A stretch of DNA of 64,000 bases from Streptomyces sp. NBC_01351 (GTDB lineage: Bacteria; Actinomycetota; Actinomycetes; Streptomycetales; Streptomycetaceae): assembly GCF_036237315.1 (NCBI RefSeq), contig NZ_CP108356.1, positions 3,530,501-3,594,500 on the forward strand, read 5' to 3'. The notes beneath the pieces were generated by a model. The model was given only the letters and a program-made list of their open reading frames with translations, had not been told where the DNA came from and did not search any database. The translations under genes were made by a program, and so were the position numbers. The number at the start of each line of letters is the position of its first letter. Position 1 is the first letter of the stretch. Positions 19,632-28,379 of this stretch are shown in pieces.

Positions 19632-20588
19632 TCAGCCGAAGGTGGCCGCCAGCTTGAAGCGCGCCTCTCGCTGCTTCTTGTAGAGCGCGAGGGTCTCGGC
19701 GTGCTCCTCGACGAGCCGCTGCTGGTAGGCCTTCTCGACCGCGGCCCAGATCCCGACCAGGTTCACCTCGCGCTTGCAGGCGACGTCGGTCTTGGCCGCG
19801 GTAACGGCCTTGGGGCCGGCCTTGTCGCTCTCCAGGTCCAGCTTCTCGATGACGTCATAAGGCGTATCGATCCCGCTGTATCCGGATTTGTCCATGCAAG
19901 CCGACCACTTCTTCAGCACGTTGACGACCCGGGAGTCCTCCTTGGACCGGCTGTGCGCCTCGGAGGACAGCCCGAAGGCGAAGAGCAGGTCCACGCTGTC
20001 CTTGGTCGGGGCGTACAGCTTGCGGAACCCCTCCCGCCCGCACCCGCCGGCCGGCACCTTCTGCCCGGCCGCCGTCAGACCGCTGTCGAGCTGCGCGGCC
20101 TCCTCCTCGGTGGGGGCGTCGACGGGCTTGCCGCCCTGAGTGCCCCGCGGTTCGCCGTTCATGACGAGGTACGCGCTGTCGCTCAGCTCTGGGGCCGGGG
20201 GCTTGGGCGGCCTTCCCCTGCCGGCGGACGGGTCGTACCCGTGAGCCGCCGCGTACGCCGGATCGGCCGACCCGAAGAGGTACCGGTGCCGGTCCTCGGG
20301 CCCCGCCGCGGGCTCGGCCGACTTCACCCCTTCGTACGTGAACCCGTACCGCGCCATGCACCGGGAGACCAGGGCCTGCTGGACCTGGCCCATTCGGATC
20401 CGCTCGGCGTCGGTGTCCGTGTACGCGTCCATGGGCAGGGCCAACGCGGCCGTGGACGGATTGACCTCGATCGGGCCGAGCTCCGGCTCGGCGCCCCCGG
20501 CGCCGCCGGTACCGGAACAGCCGGCCAGGAACGTGGCCGCCAGCAGAGCGACCGGGACGGCGGACCGGCGGCGCCGGGGGCTGTGCAT
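19632..20588 (-). CDS. Secreted lipoprotein of unknown function
   Basis: 318 residues. A type II signal peptide (MHSPRRRRSAVPVALLAATF) ends in the lipobox LAGC, so it should be anchored on the outer face of the membrane. The mature part has four well-spaced cysteines (VSRCMARYGF, GGCGREGF, WSACMDKSGY, DVACKREVN). The repeated C-M-x-x-x-G-[YF] pattern is common in secreted Streptomyces lipoproteins of unknown role. AGAAGGAG lies 9 nt before the ATG. The long N-terminal frame extension is not coding. Same pattern type as the lipoprotein at 21769. Confidence 0.85.
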   Translation of the reverse strand: MHSPRRRRSAVPVALLAATFLAGCSGTGGAGGAEPELGPIEVNPSTAALALPMDAYTDTDAERIRMGQVQQALVSRCMARYGFTYEGVKSAEPAAGPEDRHRYLFGSADPAYAAAHGYDPSAGRGRPPKPPAPELSDSAYLVMNGEPRGTQGGKPVDAPTEEEAAQLDSGLTAAGQKVPAGGCGREGFRKLYAPTKDSVDLLFAFGLSSEAHSRSKEDSRVVNVLKKWSACMDKSGYSGIDTPYDVIEKLDLESDKAGPKAVTAAKTDVACKREVNLVGIWAAVEKAYQQRLVEEHAETLALYKKQREARFKLAATFG

Positions 20589-20611
20589 CGCGTGGGGCTC
20601 CTTCTGACGGA

Positions 20612-21022
20612 TCAGGGGTGCAGGGTGTAATCGGCCGAGCTGATCTTGTTCTTGAAGTTCGTCGAGGCATTGCCGTAGTAGTTCGACGGGATCTCGCCGA
20701 CATTGCCGCCCAGGTTCTTGTCGGTGCCGACCTTCCAGGCGTAGAAGTGCCGGTTCCAGTAGGACTCGGTGGTGTCGTTCACCGTGTATCCGCTGGCGGA
20801 GCACGATCCCTGGTACTTGTCGTCGGAGAAGTTCAGATCGGTGGTCACCAGGTCGAAGACGCAACCGCTCCGGTTCTGCCAGTAGTAGAGGCCGAACTCC
20901 TGGGCCTCCAGATTGCCGTCCCTCGCCCAGGCGGCAGCCGGGCCGGCGGTCGCGAGGAGAATGGCACCCACCGAAACTGCGGCGATGCAGCCTGACGCCA
21001 GCTTGCGTATACCCATGTCCAT
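20612..21022 (-). CDS. Small secreted beta/gamma-crystallin-like (inhibitor I36-type) protein
   Basis: 136 residues with a Sec signal (MDMGIRKLASGC, then hydrophobic to ATAGPAAAWA). The mature ~100 residues resemble peptidase-inhibitor I36/lactococcin-972-like beta-sandwich proteins: LEAQEFGLYYWQNRSGCVFD, a second strand set ending in a Tyr/Phe-rich half, and two cysteines. The role (protease inhibition or metal binding) is uncertain. GAGTGAGGT lies before the ATG at 21022; an internal ATG follows two codons on. It may be cotranscribed with the lipoprotein 23 bp downstream. Confidence 0.7.
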   Translation of the reverse strand: MDMGIRKLASGCIAAVSVGAILLATAGPAAAWARDGNLEAQEFGLYYWQNRSGCVFDLVTTDLNFSDDKYQGSCSASGYTVNDTTESYWNRHFYAWKVGTDKNLGGNVGEIPSNYYGNASTNFKNKISSADYTLHP

Positions 21023-21768
21023 CACGCGTACCTCACTCTTCGGGCGAAAATGCGGATGTCGGGGCGGAACCGATTTCGTGAAATCCGCCCGGCCGGGATT
21101 CAACAGCCATCGACCGCCGGGAACAAGCGGTTTTCTCGCCTGATGGACAGTCAATCCTGAGGGTTGAAAGCCAACTTGTGCGGTTCGGGCACCGCTACCC
21201 ACCATCTGGCGGCGCGCTCCCCGGCACCTCCCCGCGCGGATTCTCGACCTCCACTTCCAGCACCCAAGGGAACCTCGACGTGCACGTACGGCATTTCATC
21301 CCCGCACTGCTCGTGTGCATTTCACTCACGGGATGAGCGAATACACCACTGTCCGCCGCCCGAGCCTCCTCTTCGCCCATCGGACCCGGGTCTGCCTCGG
21401 CGGCCTTCTCGTCGGGACGCTGCCCGAACAGGACGGTGGACGCGCTGTCGCCAAGCTGCGGCACCGGCGGCTCGCCTGTTGTGGTAACCGATGGGAATGG
21501 ACGCCGCTTCTTGTTTATTCCCACATTCCCCACTGTAGAAATGGACAGTGCGGGTGATTCCACAACCGGTCCAGGCCAAGCGGGAGTTAACGGCGGCGGG
21601 GTGAATTCCCGCAAGGGCCTTCTCAGTCCATGGACCGTCAAGAAGGTTGTACTGGACAGCACTTGTCGTCATACGGGATCCCTCCATAGGATCACGAACC
21701 GCGCCCACACCCCTTCCCATCGTGCGGACGCTCCCATTCCAGATTCACACCCCGAGGGAAGCGCCAGC
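21023..21768. other. 746-bp region between a minus and a plus gene
   Basis: Apart from the broken lipoprotein-like frame at 21280 no gene is convincing. Base composition drops around 21490-21560 (TTCTTGTTTATTCCC, ACATTCCCCACTG), suggesting promoter DNA for the exporter operon that starts at 21769. Confidence 0.5.
21280..21540 (+). pseudogene. Possible broken lipoprotein gene: TGA at the lipobox cysteine
   Basis: GTG at 21280 has AAGGGAA seven bases before it and encodes VHVRHFIPALLVCISLTG, a textbook lipoprotein signal. The next codon, where LTG-Cys is expected, is TGA (21334-21336). The same frame then stays open for well over 60 codons (ANTPLSAARASSSPIGPG and on). A single base change TGC/TGT to TGA would explain it. 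The right end is not defined, since the frame runs open into the next gene. It might also be chance in GC-rich DNA. I see no homology for the body. Confidence 0.35.
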
Positions 21769-22257
21769 ATGCGCAAGTACGCCACCGCCCTGTTCATAGC
21801 CGCGTCCCTCGCGCTCACTGCCTGCTCGGGTGACGGCGAGCCGAAGGCCAGTGACAGTCCTCCGCCCACCAAGGAGGACATCGCCTACCACGACTGCCTC
21901 AAGGACAACGGGGTGAAGATCACGCACACCGATTACGGTGCGCCCCGCGTGGACAAGGACGATCCCTCGGCGAAGGAGAACCTCCCGGCGGCCGCGGAGG
22001 CGTGCAAGGACAAGCTCCCGCCCATGCCCTCCCCTCAGCAGGCCGACCCGCAGGTGATCGCCGAGGCCCGAGCCGAGGCCAAGTGCCTGCGCGAGAACGG
22101 CGTGGCCTGGTTCCCGGATCCCGATCCCGTGACCGGGGACCTCAACGACCGGGCCGTGACCCCGGAGCAGATGGCCGAGCTCAAGACCCAGCACGTGGAC
22201 GCCCTGAAGAAGTGCAAGACCAACCGCGGCTCCGACAACGCCGTCCTCGGCGGGTGA
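21769..22257 (+). CDS. Lipoprotein, first gene of exporter operon
   Basis: 162 residues. MRKYATALFIAASLALTACSG is a lipoprotein signal with lipobox LTAC. The mature part has repeated Y/A-x-C-L-(x)n-G-(V/A) units (IAYHDCLKDNGVKI, EAKCLRENGVAWFPDPDP) and a final KKCK. GAGGGAAG precedes the ATG. Its stop overlaps the GTG of the adaptor gene (GTGA), so the two are translationally coupled. It is probably a surface partner of the exporter; its molecular function is unknown. Confidence 0.88.
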   Translation: MRKYATALFIAASLALTACSGDGEPKASDSPPPTKEDIAYHDCLKDNGVKITHTDYGAPRVDKDDPSAKENLPAAAEACKDKLPPMPSPQQADPQVIAEARAEAKCLRENGVAWFPDPDPVTGDLNDRAVTPEQMAELKTQHVDALKKCKTNRGSDNAVLGG

Positions 22258-24101
22258 GCGAGCTGCAGGACGTCGTGGTGGACGTGCCCGACGGCGAGCA
22301 GGCGGACACCGGTGACGCGAAGACCCTGCCGGAGGCCGGCGGGCTCGCGCGCGGGCGACGGGTCGTGCTCGGGGTGGTCGGCGGGGCCGCACTGATGGCC
22401 ATCGGCGGGTTGCTGGCCACCACGCTGGTGAAGTCCCCCGCCCAGGTGGCCGCCGAGACCGGGCCGCCCGCGCAGGGGGTGCTGACCGCGGAGGTCGAGC
22501 GGCGGGTGCTCGCGCAGAAGGTGGTGATGCGCGGGACCGTCGTCGCCGACCAGAGCGTCGAGGTGGCCCCGCAGCCCCGCTCCGCCGAGGGCGCCGGGAC
22601 ACCCGTGGTGACGAAGCTGCCGCTGCGGGCCGGGGACCCGGTCGCGGCCGGGCAGCTGCTGGCGGAGGTGTCCGGGCGGCCCGTGTTCACCCTCAAGGGG
22701 ACCCTGCCCGTCTACCGGGACCTCAAGCCGGGCACCACCGGCGACGACGTGGCCCAGCTGCAGCAGGCGCTGCGCGAGCTCGGGCACGGCACCGGCGCCG
22801 ACCCGAAGGGCGTGTTCGGGGCCGGTACGAAGACCGCGCTCGCCGCACGCTACAAGGCCATCGGCTACGACCCGCTGCCCGCCGTGGCGGACGGCGCGGA
22901 GGTGCTCAAGGCCGCGCAGGAAGCCGTACGGACGGCCGAGTGGGCCGTCGAGGACGCGAGCGGCTCCGCCGGTTCGGCGGGTACGGGCAGTGCTTCCAAC
23001 GAGCCGGCACCCTCGACCGCTCCCTCGACCGCGCCCACGGACCCCGGTACGGGCAAGGGCGGGACCGCGCCGAAGCCCGGGGCCGACGCGGCCACCGGCG
23101 GCACGGGTGGGACCAGCGGTGACAACGGCCGGGCCCTCACGCGTGCCCGCCAGGCGCTCGCCGAGGCCCGGGCCAAGCTGACGGCCGCGGAAGCCGCCGA
23201 CGGGCCGATGCTCCCCGCCTCCGAGACCGTCTTCCTCGGGTCCTTCCCCGCCCGGGTCAGCGCCGTCGGCGGCCGGATCGGCGGCCCCGTCTCCGGGTCG
23301 GTGCTCACCCTGTCCGCGGGGGAACTCGTCGTCGAGGCGTACCTCAAGGACGACAAGAAGCAGCTGCTGCGCGCGGGCATGTCCGTGGTGGTCTCCTCGG
23401 AGGTCGCCGGCACCGACGCCCGCGGCAAGGTCGCACTGGTGGCCACCGAGCGGTCCACCGGCGCGCAGCCGGGCCAGCAGAACGGACAGCAGGGCGGGCA
23501 GCAAGGCGCGCAGGGCGACGGCTCCCAGGGCAAGGGCGGCGGCGGCGCCGACCTCGGCTACCGGATGGTGGTACGCGCCGACCAGCCGCTGCCCGCCGGG
23601 TTCTCCGGGCAGGACGTCCGGCTGACCATCGAGTCCGCCGCCACCGACGGCGAGGCCCTCGTGGTCCCGGTCACCGCGGTCTCCGCGAGCCCGGACGGCC
23701 AGACCCTCGTCACCGCCGTCTCCACCGACGGCACGCAGCGGCGCATCCCGGTGCGCACCGGGACCAGCGGCGACGGCTACGTGGCCGTGACCCCCGTGAG
23801 GGACGGCGAACTCGCGGCCGGCGCCCGCGTCGTCATCGGCATCGCCCCGAGGGAACCGAGCCGGAAGCCGAGCCAGGGGCAGGGCCAGGGGCAGAGCGGG
23901 GGATCCGAAACGAGGGCCCTCACGGGAGCCCGAACGGAAACCGGCACCGGCACCGGCACCGGCACGGGAATCGACACCGGCGGCCACCCCGGAACCGGCA
24001 CGGACACCCGCAAGGTGACCACGGCGGCTGCCGCGGCGCCCACCACAGCCGGCCGCCCGGAAACCGGCACCGGAACACCCCGCGAGGGGACCCCCACGTG
24101 A
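22254..24101 (+). CDS. MacA-like membrane-fusion/adaptor protein with peptidoglycan-binding domain
   Basis: 615 residues from a GTG start. One membrane helix (about 37-58) is followed by barrel/lipoyl-like segments (VEVAPQPRS, GDPVAAGQLLAEVSGRPVFTL). A PG_binding_1 domain lies near 155-205 (KPGTTGDDVAQLQQALRELG, GVFGAGTKTALAARYKAIGY). Next are an Ala-rich hairpin with a Gly/Pro/Thr insert, and beta domains (AGMSVVVSSEVAGTDARGKV). The last ~70 residues are a Gly-Thr repeat tail. It is the periplasm-facing partner of the ABC ATPase and permease that follow; the wall-binding domain suggests it spans to peptidoglycan. Confidence 0.88.
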   Translation: MSELQDVVVDVPDGEQADTGDAKTLPEAGGLARGRRVVLGVVGGAALMAIGGLLATTLVKSPAQVAAETGPPAQGVLTAEVERRVLAQKVVMRGTVVADQSVEVAPQPRSAEGAGTPVVTKLPLRAGDPVAAGQLLAEVSGRPVFTLKGTLPVYRDLKPGTTGDDVAQLQQALRELGHGTGADPKGVFGAGTKTALAARYKAIGYDPLPAVADGAEVLKAAQEAVRTAEWAVEDASGSAGSAGTGSASNEPAPSTAPSTAPTDPGTGKGGTAPKPGADAATGGTGGTSGDNGRALTRARQALAEARAKLTAAEAADGPMLPASETVFLGSFPARVSAVGGRIGGPVSGSVLTLSAGELVVEAYLKDDKKQLLRAGMSVVVSSEVAGTDARGKVALVATERSTGAQPGQQNGQQGGQQGAQGDGSQGKGGGGADLGYRMVVRADQPLPAGFSGQDVRLTIESAATDGEALVVPVTAVSASPDGQTLVTAVSTDGTQRRIPVRTGTSGDGYVAVTPVRDGELAAGARVVIGIAPREPSRKPSQGQGQGQSGGSETRALTGARTETGTGTGTGTGIDTGGHPGTGTDTRKVTTAAAAAPTTAGRPETGTGTPREGTPT

Positions 24102-24829
24102 GGTTCCCCCGCCCGCGCCGCCCCCGGGGGACAGCGGCGGCTCCCGAGTCGGGCAGCGGCACCGCCCCCGTCATCGAGTTCCGCGGGGTCGGCCTCACCT
24201 ACCCCGGACCACCCCCCGTCGAGGCCCTGCACCCCTGCGAACTGGTCGTGGAGCGCGGGGAGTTCATCACCGTCGTCGGACCCTCCGGCTCCGGGAAGTC
24301 CACCTTCCTCAACGTCGCCGGGCTGCTCGACTCCCCCACCAGCGGCCGGTACCTCCTCGACGGGATCGACACCGCCGCCCTCCCCGACCTGGAGCGCACC
24401 GCCCTGCGCGGCCGCCGGATCGGGTTCGTGTTCCAGTCCTTCCACCTCCTCCCCCACCGGTCCGCCCTGGAGAACGTCACCCTCGCCATGCTCTACACCG
24501 GAACACCGCGCGCGCAGCGCCTCGTACGGGCCCGCGAGGCACTCGACCAGGTCGGCCTCGGGCACCGCGCCGGCGCCGTGCCCGGGCGGCTGTCCGGCGG
24601 CGAACGCCAGCGCGTGGCCATCGCCCGCGCCCTCGTCGGACGGCCCTCGCTGCTGCTGTGCGACGAGCCCACCGGCAACCTCGACTCCGCGAACGCCTCC
24701 TCCGTACTGGGCCTGCTCGACGAACTCCACGCCTCCGGGATGACCGTGCTCGTCATCACCCACGACCCCGAAGTGGCCCGGCGCGGCGCCCGTACCGTCA
24801 CCATCCACGACGGGCGGCTGCGTACGTGA
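24098..24829 (+). CDS. ABC transporter ATP-binding protein (MacB/LolD type)
   Basis: 243 residues. Walker A is GPSGSGKST (about 61-69), the Q-loop is VFQSFHLLPHRSALENV, the signature is RLSGGERQRVAIARAL, Walker B is LLLCDEPTGNLDS, and the switch His is LVITHDPEVA. The first 24 residues are a Pro/Arg-rich extension. GTG overlaps the adaptor stop (GTGA) and the permease start overlaps its own stop. It powers the three-part exporter. Confidence 0.95.
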   Translation: MRFPRPRRPRGTAAAPESGSGTAPVIEFRGVGLTYPGPPPVEALHPCELVVERGEFITVVGPSGSGKSTFLNVAGLLDSPTSGRYLLDGIDTAALPDLERTALRGRRIGFVFQSFHLLPHRSALENVTLAMLYTGTPRAQRLVRAREALDQVGLGHRAGAVPGRLSGGERQRVAIARALVGRPSLLLCDEPTGNLDSANASSVLGLLDELHASGMTVLVITHDPEVARRGARTVTIHDGRLRT

Positions 24830-26058
24830 GCACCGTCCAGCGGACCCGGCTGTCCGTGCGCGACGCACTCGCCGAGGCCGTCGCCGGCATGCTGCGCCGC
24901 CCCGGCCGGGCCGTGCTCACCGCCCTCGGCACCGTCCTCGGCGTCGGCAGTTTCGTGGCCGTCCTCGGTCTCACCGCCACCATCTCCTCGCAGATCGACG
25001 GCCGGTTCAACGTCCTGACCGCCACCGAGGTGACCATCGAGGACGTGTCCACCCAGCAGAACGAGTTCGCGGGACCCGGTTTCCCCTCCGACGCCGAGCA
25101 GCGGTTGCGCGCCGTCGCCGGCATCGAGCACGCCGGGGTCATGTGGACCGTACGGCTCGACTCGCGGACCACCCTCGGCGCCCTGCCCTCCGGCGGCGGG
25201 TCGGCCGGCGGGGCGTCCACCAGCGGCACGTCCGTGGTCGCCGCCTCCCCCGGAGCCGTCGCCGCCCTCGTGCCCACCCTCCAGGAGGGCCGCCTCTACG
25301 ACGAGTTCTCCGAGCAGAGCCGACAGCGCGTGGTCGTCATCGGGTCCGGACTCGCGGGCCGCCTCGGCATCACCACCCTGGCCACCCGGCCCGCGCTCTA
25401 CATCGGGCAGGAGCCGTTCACCGTCGCGGGGATCATCTCCGACGTGGAACGCAAGCCGGAGAACCTGCTGTCCGTGCTCGTGCCCCGGGCCACCGCCGAG
25501 GAACTGTGGGGGCAGCCCTCGCCCGGCAGCGCCGGCATGCTGATCGCCACCGAGCTCGGCGCCGCCCGCCAGGTCGCCGACCTCGCCCCGCTGGCCCTGC
25601 GCCCCGACCACCCCGAGTACCTCAAGGCCGTACCGCCGCCCGACCCGCGGATGCTGCGCTCCGGGGTCACCTCGGACCTCAGCGCGCTCTTCCTCCTGCT
25701 CGCCGGGATCTGCCTGGTCATCGGCGCGGTGGGGATCGCCAACACCACGCTCGTCGCCGTGCTGGAGCGGACCGGCGAGATCGGGCTGCGCCGGGCGCTC
25801 GGCGCCCGGGGGCGGCACGTCTCGGCCCAGTTCCTCACCGAGTCGGCGGCTTTGGGTGCGCTCGGCGGGCTGGTCGGCACCTCGCTCGGCGAGCTGACCG
25901 TGGTCGCCGTCTCCGTTGCCCGCGACTGGACCCCGGTGATCCACCCGGCCACCGTCGCCGCGGCGCCGGCCGTCGGCCTGGTCACCGGACTACTGGCCGG
26001 CCTCTATCCCGCATGGCGGGCGGCCCGCATCGAGCCGGCCGAGGCCCTGCGAAGATAG
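24826..26058 (+). CDS. MacB-type ABC transporter permease (FtsX fold)
   Basis: 410 residues. The N-terminal helix (AVLTALGTVLGVGSFVAVLG) is followed by a large extracytoplasmic MacB_PCD domain (ISSQIDGRFNVLTATEVTIED onward). Three C-terminal helices come next (LFLLLAGICLVIGAVGIAN, GALGGLVGTSLGELTVVAV, ATVAAAPAVGLVTGLLAGLY), ending in the family motif YPAWRAARIEPAEALR. It is one permease per ATPase, so likely a homodimer. Such exporters move peptides, lipids or lipoproteins; the substrate is unknown. Confidence 0.93.
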   Translation: MSTVQRTRLSVRDALAEAVAGMLRRPGRAVLTALGTVLGVGSFVAVLGLTATISSQIDGRFNVLTATEVTIEDVSTQQNEFAGPGFPSDAEQRLRAVAGIEHAGVMWTVRLDSRTTLGALPSGGGSAGGASTSGTSVVAASPGAVAALVPTLQEGRLYDEFSEQSRQRVVVIGSGLAGRLGITTLATRPALYIGQEPFTVAGIISDVERKPENLLSVLVPRATAEELWGQPSPGSAGMLIATELGAARQVADLAPLALRPDHPEYLKAVPPPDPRMLRSGVTSDLSALFLLLAGICLVIGAVGIANTTLVAVLERTGEIGLRRALGARGRHVSAQFLTESAALGALGGLVGTSLGELTVVAVSVARDWTPVIHPATVAAAPAVGLVTGLLAGLYPAWRAARIEPAEALRR

Positions 26059-26110
26059 GGCCCCGCACGATCCGGCCGTTCGGCCCAGCAGTGGATGGAG
26101 GCGGCGACCC

Positions 26111-26374
26111 GTGAACCCGGAGCCGTACGAGGACCACGCCCCCGGCGACCCCACCGCCCTGCCCGCCGCCCTCGGCCTCGGCCTGCTCGCCGTGGGCGGC
26201 TGGCTGCTGACCACCACCCGCCCCTGGCAGAAGCCCGGCCACGCCCTCACCCTCGCACTCACCTGGACCGCCTCCGGGGCCCTGCTCATATGCGGCCTGG
26301 CCCTGCTGGCCCGCTGCGTGCGCTCCGTACACGGCGGCGGCGCCACCGACAGCGCCACCGCCCCCGAGCCGTAG
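26111..26374 (+). CDS. Small membrane protein
   Basis: 87 residues from GTG, with GGAGG about 9 nt before it. Two hydrophobic helices are predicted (ALPAALGLGLLAVGGWLLTT and LALTWTASGALLICGLALLA) with Pro/acid-rich ends. It lies 52 bp after the exporter permease and may belong to that operon. I do not recognise a family. Antisense frames also exist, so coding status is moderately supported. Confidence 0.55.
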   Translation: MNPEPYEDHAPGDPTALPAALGLGLLAVGGWLLTTTRPWQKPGHALTLALTWTASGALLICGLALLARCVRSVHGGGATDSATAPEP

Positions 26375-26377
26375 CCC

Positions 26378-27661
26378 TCAGGCCTTGGGTGCCACCTTCG
26401 AGAGGCCGTTGATGATGCGGTCCATCGCGTCGCCGCCCGTCGGGTCGGTGAGGTTGGCCAGCATCTTCAGCGTGAACTTCATCAGCACCGGGTGGGTCAG
26501 GCCGCGCTGCGTGGCCACCTTCATCACCTTCGGGTTGCCGATCAGCTTCACGAAGGCGCGGCCCAGCGTGTAGTAGCCGCCGTAGGTCTCCTTGAGCACC
26601 TTCGGGTAGCTGTGCAGCGTCAGTTCGCGCAGCGCCGGGGTGGCCCGGGCGTGGGCCTGCACGATGACGTCGGCCGCGATCTGGCCCGACTCCATGGCGT
26701 ACGCGATGCCCTCGCCGTTGAACGGGTTGACGAGCCCGCCCGCGTCACCGACCAGCAGCAGGCCCTTGGTGTAGTGCGGTTGCCGGTTGAAGGCCATCGG
26801 CAGGGCCGCGCCGCGGATCGGCTGGGTCATGTTCTCGGGGGTGTAGCCCCAGTCCTCCGGCATGGAGGCGCACCAGGCCTTGAGGACCTCGCGCCAGTCC
26901 AGCTCCTTGAAGGCGGAGGAGGAGTTGAGGATGCCGAGGCCGACGTTGGACGTACCGTCGCCCATGCCGAAGATCCAGCCGTAGCCGGGCAGCAGCCGGT
27001 CCTGCGCGCCGCGCCGGTCCCACAGCTCCAGCCAGGACTCCAGGTAGTCGTCGTCGTGCCGGGGCGAGGTGAAGTACGTACGCACCGCGACACCCATCGG
27101 CCGGTCCTCGCGCCGGTGCAGACCCATCGCGAGGGAGAGCCGCGAGGAGTTGCCGTCGGCCGCGACGACGAGCGGGGCGTGGAAGGTGACCTGGGTCTTC
27201 TCCTCGCCCAGCTTCGCCTGCACGCCGGTGATGTGCCCGGTGCGCGCGTCACGTACGGGCTCGCCGACGTTGCAGCGCTCGTACAGCCGGGCGCCGGCCT
27301 TCTGCGCCTGGCGGGCCAGGGTCTCGTCGAAGTCGTCGCGCTTGCGGACGAGTCCGTAGTCCGGGAAGGAGGCGAGTTCCGGCCAATCGAGCTGGAGCCG
27401 CTGACCGCCGCCGATGATGCGCAGGCCCTTGTTGCGGAGCCAGCCGGCCTCTTCGGAGATGTCGATGCCCATCGCCACCAGCTGCTTGGTGGCGCGCGGG
27501 GTCAGCCCGTCGCCGCAGACCTTCTCCCGGGGGAAGGCCGTCTTCTCCAGCAGCAGGACGTCCAGTCCGGCCTTGGCGAGGTAGTAGGCGGTGGTCGAGC
27601 CGGCGGGCCCGGCCCCGACGACGATCACGTCCGCGGAGTGTTCGGAGAGGGGCTCGGTCAC
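26378..27661 (-). CDS. FAD-dependent geranylgeranyl-reductase family protein, likely menaquinone side-chain reductase
   Basis: 427 residues from GTG with GGGAG before it. The FAD dinucleotide motif is VVGAGPAGSTTAYYLAKAG (about 15-33), followed by REKVCGDGLTPRA, typical of geranylgeranyl reductases, and the second FAD motif LLLVGDAGGLVNPFNGEGIAYAMESG. In actinobacteria such enzymes (MenJ type) reduce isoprene units of menaquinone. The neighbourhood (menG, mqnC, mqnA, nuo) favours that role, but other prenyl substrates are possible. An upstream in-frame stretch adds about 90 residues with no homology and is not used. Confidence 0.88.
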   Translation of the reverse strand: MTEPLSEHSADVIVVGAGPAGSTTAYYLAKAGLDVLLLEKTAFPREKVCGDGLTPRATKQLVAMGIDISEEAGWLRNKGLRIIGGGQRLQLDWPELASFPDYGLVRKRDDFDETLARQAQKAGARLYERCNVGEPVRDARTGHITGVQAKLGEEKTQVTFHAPLVVAADGNSSRLSLAMGLHRREDRPMGVAVRTYFTSPRHDDDYLESWLELWDRRGAQDRLLPGYGWIFGMGDGTSNVGLGILNSSSAFKELDWREVLKAWCASMPEDWGYTPENMTQPIRGAALPMAFNRQPHYTKGLLLVGDAGGLVNPFNGEGIAYAMESGQIAADVIVQAHARATPALRELTLHSYPKVLKETYGGYYTLGRAFVKLIGNPKVMKVATQRGLTHPVLMKFTLKMLANLTDPTGGDAMDRIINGLSKVAPKA

Positions 27662-27764
27662 TGCGGGGTCTCCCGAAGGCTCGATACTCGATAAAGGGTG
27701 CCCAACGGCACCGGACGTGTGCAGTCTATGCAGCGAGAGAGATCGCGATCCGAAGGGCTGCCCG

Positions 27765-28295
27765 ATGAACACCTCGCCGACCCGGCCGCTCCCCGTCATA
27801 CAGCTGCGCGTACCCACCGACGAGGACGCCTTCGCCTGGCACCGCGCCTTCGCCGACCCCGACGTCATGGAGTTCCTCGGCGGTCCCGCGGAGCTGTCCC
27901 TGTACGAAGAGTTCACCGCGCGCCAGCGCATGCACGACGCACAGCTCGGCTACTGCCTGTGGACCGTCCTGGACGGCGAGGGCGAGGTGCTCGGCTTCAC
28001 CGGAGCGCAGCCGTGGCCCCGGGAGAAGGAGTGGGGCCCGGTCGGTGAGATCGAGATCGGCTGGCGCCTGGGCCGCTCCGCGTGGGGCAAGGGCTACGCG
28101 TACGCGGCCGCCCTGGCCACCTTGGACCGCGTCCGGGAGGCAGGGGTCCCGAGCGTGGTCGCGATGATCGACGAGGAGAACGCCCGCTCCAGCGCGGTCG
28201 CCGAACGCCTCGGCATGACCCTGGCGAAGCGGTTCCCCCTCCCGGGAGGCACGCGACAGGGCCGACGGTACGAACTCACGCTCACCCGGAGCTGA
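27765..28295 (+). CDS. GNAT-family acetyltransferase (RimJ/RimL type)
   Basis: 176 residues. It has the GNAT acetyl-CoA loop in WRLGRSAWGKGYAYAAALATLDRV and the C-terminal NARSSAVAERLGMTLAKRF strand-turn typical of RimJ/RimL-like N-acetyltransferases. The N-terminal part (FAWHRAFADPDVMEFLGG) fits the same family. It is divergent from the reductase gene. AAGGG lies 8 nt before the ATG. The substrate is not predictable. Confidence 0.88.
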   Translation: MNTSPTRPLPVIQLRVPTDEDAFAWHRAFADPDVMEFLGGPAELSLYEEFTARQRMHDAQLGYCLWTVLDGEGEVLGFTGAQPWPREKEWGPVGEIEIGWRLGRSAWGKGYAYAAALATLDRVREAGVPSVVAMIDEENARSSAVAERLGMTLAKRFPLPGGTRQGRRYELTLTRS

Positions 28296-28379
28296 ACAGA
28301 ACCTGACCATGTCAAGGCAGGCAAATGTAGCGTCAGCCACGTCGCAGGACCTTCCCTGCCCACACTTCAGGAGCCAACG

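Noticed and set aside
21334..21336. TGA as selenocysteine codon
   Set aside because: There is no sign of a SECIS element and a selenocysteine lipobox is not known; a nonsense change or chance is simpler.
21195..21720. Minus-strand frames of 130-155 codons before the exporter operon
   Set aside because: No domain, no good start, and the two overlapping frames are equally open, as expected by chance at this GC.
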